Below are positions 62,463 to 64,000 of a stretch of 64,000 nt of DNA, piece by piece. Every line of letters starts with the position of its first letter. Position 1 is the stretch's first letter. Made by a program: the position numbers and the translations under genes. The stretch comes from Listeria monocytogenes (lineage in GTDB: Bacteria > Bacillota > Bacilli > Lactobacillales > Listeriaceae). The notes beneath the pieces were generated by a model. That model did no database searches. It saw only the letters and a program-made list of their open reading frames with translations, and had not been told where the DNA came from. The stretch is from positions 946,001-1,010,000 of the forward strand of contig NZ_CP168900.1 of NCBI RefSeq assembly GCF_041765605.1, written 5' to 3'.

Positions 62463-63482
62463 ATGAGTAAAGATATTGACTGGAGTAATTTAGGATTTAG
62501 TTATATTAAAACGGACAAACGTTACATTTCTTATTGGAAAGACGGAGAATGGGACGAAGGTGCGCTAACAGAAGACAATACGCTACATATTAGCGAAGGT
62601 TCGACAGCACTTCATTACGGACAACAATGTTTTGAAGGTTTAAAAGCATATCGTTGTAAGGATGGTTCGATTAATCTTTTTCGCCCAGATCGAAATGCTG
62701 CTCGTATTCAAAAAAGTTGTGAGCGTTTATTAATGCCACATATCCCAACAGAAAAATTTATTGATGCAGTGATGCAAGTTGTTCGTGCAAATGAAGAATT
62801 TGTGCCACCATATGGTACAGGTGCAACACTTTATTTACGTCCATTTGTTATTGGTGTAGGGGATAATATTGGTGTTCATGCGGCGCCGGAGTATATTTTC
62901 TCTGTATTTTGTTCTCCTGTTGGACCGTATTTCAAAGGTGGAATGGCGCCAACTAACTTTATTGTATCTGATTTTGACCGTGCCGCTCCTAATGGTACTG
63001 GTGCAGCAAAAGTAGGCGGAAATTATGCCGCAAGTTTACTTCCAGGTCAAGCTGCAAAAGATCGTAACTTTGGTGATTGTATTTATTTAGATCCAGCTAC
63101 GCATACAAAAATTGAAGAAGTTGGTTCAGCTAATTTCTTTGGTATTACAAAAGATGATAAATTTGTTACGCCATATTCTCCATCTATTTTGCCAAGTATC
63201 ACGAAGTATTCATTACTATATTTGGCAGAGCACCGTTTAGGCTTAGAAGCAGTAGAAGGTGACGTATATATTGATAAACTAGATGAGTTCAAAGAAGCTG
63301 GTGCATGTGGAACAGCGGCGGTTATCACTCCAATTGGAGGTATTCAAACCAAAGATGATTTCCATGTATTCCATAGTGAAACAGAAGTAGGTCCAGTAAC
63401 GAAACGTTTATTCGATGAACTATGTGGCATTCAATTTGGAGATGTAGAAGCTCCAGAAGGTTGGATTTATAAAGTAAAATAA
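62463..63482 (+). CDS. ilvE: Branched-chain amino acid aminotransferase
   Basis: PLP enzyme that transaminates leucine, isoleucine and valine with 2-oxoglutarate. The 339-residue class IV aminotransferase has [29 protein letters not shown] and [15 protein letters not shown], which holds the PLP lysine Lys183; the form is the longer BCAT seen in many Firmicutes. The ATG follows GTGGGGAT. In Listeria it feeds branched-chain fatty acid precursors as well as amino acid synthesis. Confidence 0.95.
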   Translation: MSKDIDWSNLGFSYIKTDKRYISYWKDGEWDEGALTEDNTLHISEGSTALHYGQQCFEGLKAYRCKDGSINLFRPDRNAARIQKSCERLLMPHIPTEKFIDAVMQVVRANEEFVPPYGTGATLYLRPFVIGVGDNIGVHAAPEYIFSVFCSPVGPYFKGGMAPTNFIVSDFDRAAPNGTGAAKVGGNYAASLLPGQAAKDRNFGDCIYLDPATHTKIEEVGSANFFGITKDDKFVTPYSPSILPSITKYSLLYLAEHRLGLEAVEGDVYIDKLDEFKEAGACGTAAVITPIGGIQTKDDFHVFHSETEVGPVTKRLFDELCGIQFGDVEAPEGWIYKVK

Positions 63483-63485
63483 TAG

Positions 63486-63516
63486 AAAACCGTCCGTTTA
63501 ACGGGCGGTTTTTTTG
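63486..63516 (+). terminator. Terminator of ilvE
   Basis: AAACCGTCCG / CGGGCGGTTT with one G-U pair, followed by T residues. Confidence 0.85.
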
Positions 63517-63566
63517 TGAATAAAAACAAAAGTCATTTCAGATGAAAAAAAGAAATGATTTTTTTA

Positions 63567-63639
63567 TTGACACATCCGCAACTCGGTGTTACTATGTAGT
63601 AGTAATAAGTAATACAGAATACCGGTGTTACTGAGTAGT
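63567..63639 (+). promoter_or_regulatory. Promoter and repeated operator of the drug-type ABC exporter
   Basis: TTGACA (63567-63572), 17 bases, TACTAT (63590-63595). Two copies of a 17-base element lie at 63584-63600 and 63623-63639 (two mismatches, 39 bases apart). The first overlaps the -10 and also forms the inverted repeat TTACTA/TAGTAA (63589-63605). A repressor (PadR- or TetR-like) binding twice is likely. Confidence 0.65.
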
Positions 63640-63677
63640 GGGGTTTTAATAAAAAATGGAAAGAAGGTTGTATTCAA

Positions 63678-64000
63678 ATGAAAGAAGTGATGATTAAGGC
63701 CACTGGTTTGGAAAAGTCATTTAAGAAAACAGAAGTCTTGAAGGGTGTAGATTTTGAAGTAAAGCATGGCGAAATTTTTGCATTACTAGGCTCAAATGGT
63801 GCTGGTAAGACGACAACCATCCAAATTTTAACGACTCTTTTAAAAGCAGATAATGGAAATGCACATATTTCTGGTTTTGATGTAAAAACAGAGCCGGAAA
63901 AAGTACGGAAACATATTAGCCTTACTGGACAATTTGCGGCAGTAGACGGACTTTTAACAGGACGAGAAAATATTTTACTCATTGCTAAGTTACGTGGTGA
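63678..64000 (+). CDS. ABC exporter ATP-binding subunit (DrrA-like), truncated by the window end
   Basis: The first 107 codons of an ATPase subunit; the right end of the window cuts it. Walker A LLGSNGAGKTT is intact, and the Q-loop region SLTGQFAAVDGLLTGREN is of the DrrA/daunorubicin-exporter type. The signature and Walker B lie outside. The ATG 63678 has AGAAGG about 11 bases upstream. A permease gene is expected next. The strong promoter with a double operator suggests inducible drug efflux. Confidence 0.88.
   Translation, partial: MKEVMIKATGLEKSFKKTEVLKGVDFEVKHGEIFALLGSNGAGKTTTIQILTTLLKADNGNAHISGFDVKTEPEKVRKHISLTGQFAAVDGLLTGRENILLIAKLRG

Overview
The window is low-GC Gram-positive chromosome. 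I read it as Listeria, most probably L. monocytogenes or a very close sibling. The reasons are the srtA, lplA, Fri-type Dps, LiaIH-like, nagABR and dltXABCD genes in this order, the strong AGGAGG ribosome sites, and several GTTT-N(14-16)-GGG(A/T)AT SigB-type promoters. Species-level statements rest on recall of gene families, not on a search. I see no phage, insertion sequence, CRISPR array or integration site.

Layout. 1-6.2 kb: formate/nitrite-type channel, a stress-type succinate-semialdehyde dehydrogenase, and a lactose/cellobiose-family PTS operon (IIB, IIC, IIA, GH1 enzyme) followed by its PRD regulator (6.3-8.2 kb). 8.2-10.0 kb: an ABC-F antibiotic-resistance ATPase behind a structured leader with a three-codon uORF. 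10.1-15.7 kb: a two-gene permease/partner unit, pantothenate kinase, and an ABC-2 exporter with a TetR regulator. 15.7-24.0 kb: cell envelope and cofactor genes (ltaS, DNA glycosylase, sortase A, metallo-hydrolase, lipoate ligase, TVP38 protein, GT-C glycosyltransferase). 24.2-26.8 kb: tRNA-Gly, queG, trmL, nitroreductase. 26.9-32.2 kb, minus strand: a 53-residue membrane peptide with a SigB-type promoter, an LMW phosphatase, a SUKH protein, two tandem TPR-like paralogues and an Hsp90-family ATPase. 32.4-35.1 kb: fri, a HesB-like protein, a secreted ComEC/ComEA-like lipoprotein, and an LhrC-like small RNA. 35.1-42.3 kb: MFS/GntR pair, AI-2E-family protein, two tandem alpha/beta hydrolases, small membrane proteins and a LiaI-LiaH (PspA-type) pair. 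42.4-50.1 kb: nagA-nagB-nagR with a dre-type operator, a TagO-type transferase, the U32 pair (TrhP1/TrhP2 type), lemA and htpX. 50.1-55.7 kb: spxH, CYTH, TPR, relQ, nadK, pseudouridine synthase and fabI, resembling the Bacillus yjbH-yjbO cluster. 55.7-60.1 kb: dltXABCD on the minus strand. 60.3-64 kb: rpiA, GNAT, esterase, ilvE, and the start of a drug-type ABC exporter.

Themes. Envelope polymers dominate: LTA synthesis (ltaS), D-alanylation (dlt), a TagO-type linkage-unit enzyme, amino-sugar recycling (nag), a membrane glycosyltransferase, sortase, and envelope stress (LiaIH, HtpX). Stress control recurs as SigB-type promoters, a PerR/Fur-type box at fri, SpxH and RelQ. The least explained locus is the Hsp90-like plus twin TPR-like operon. 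The most concrete non-coding finds are the LhrC-like sRNA at about 34990-35096, the ABC-F leader, and a terminator-like hairpin in the ltaS leader.
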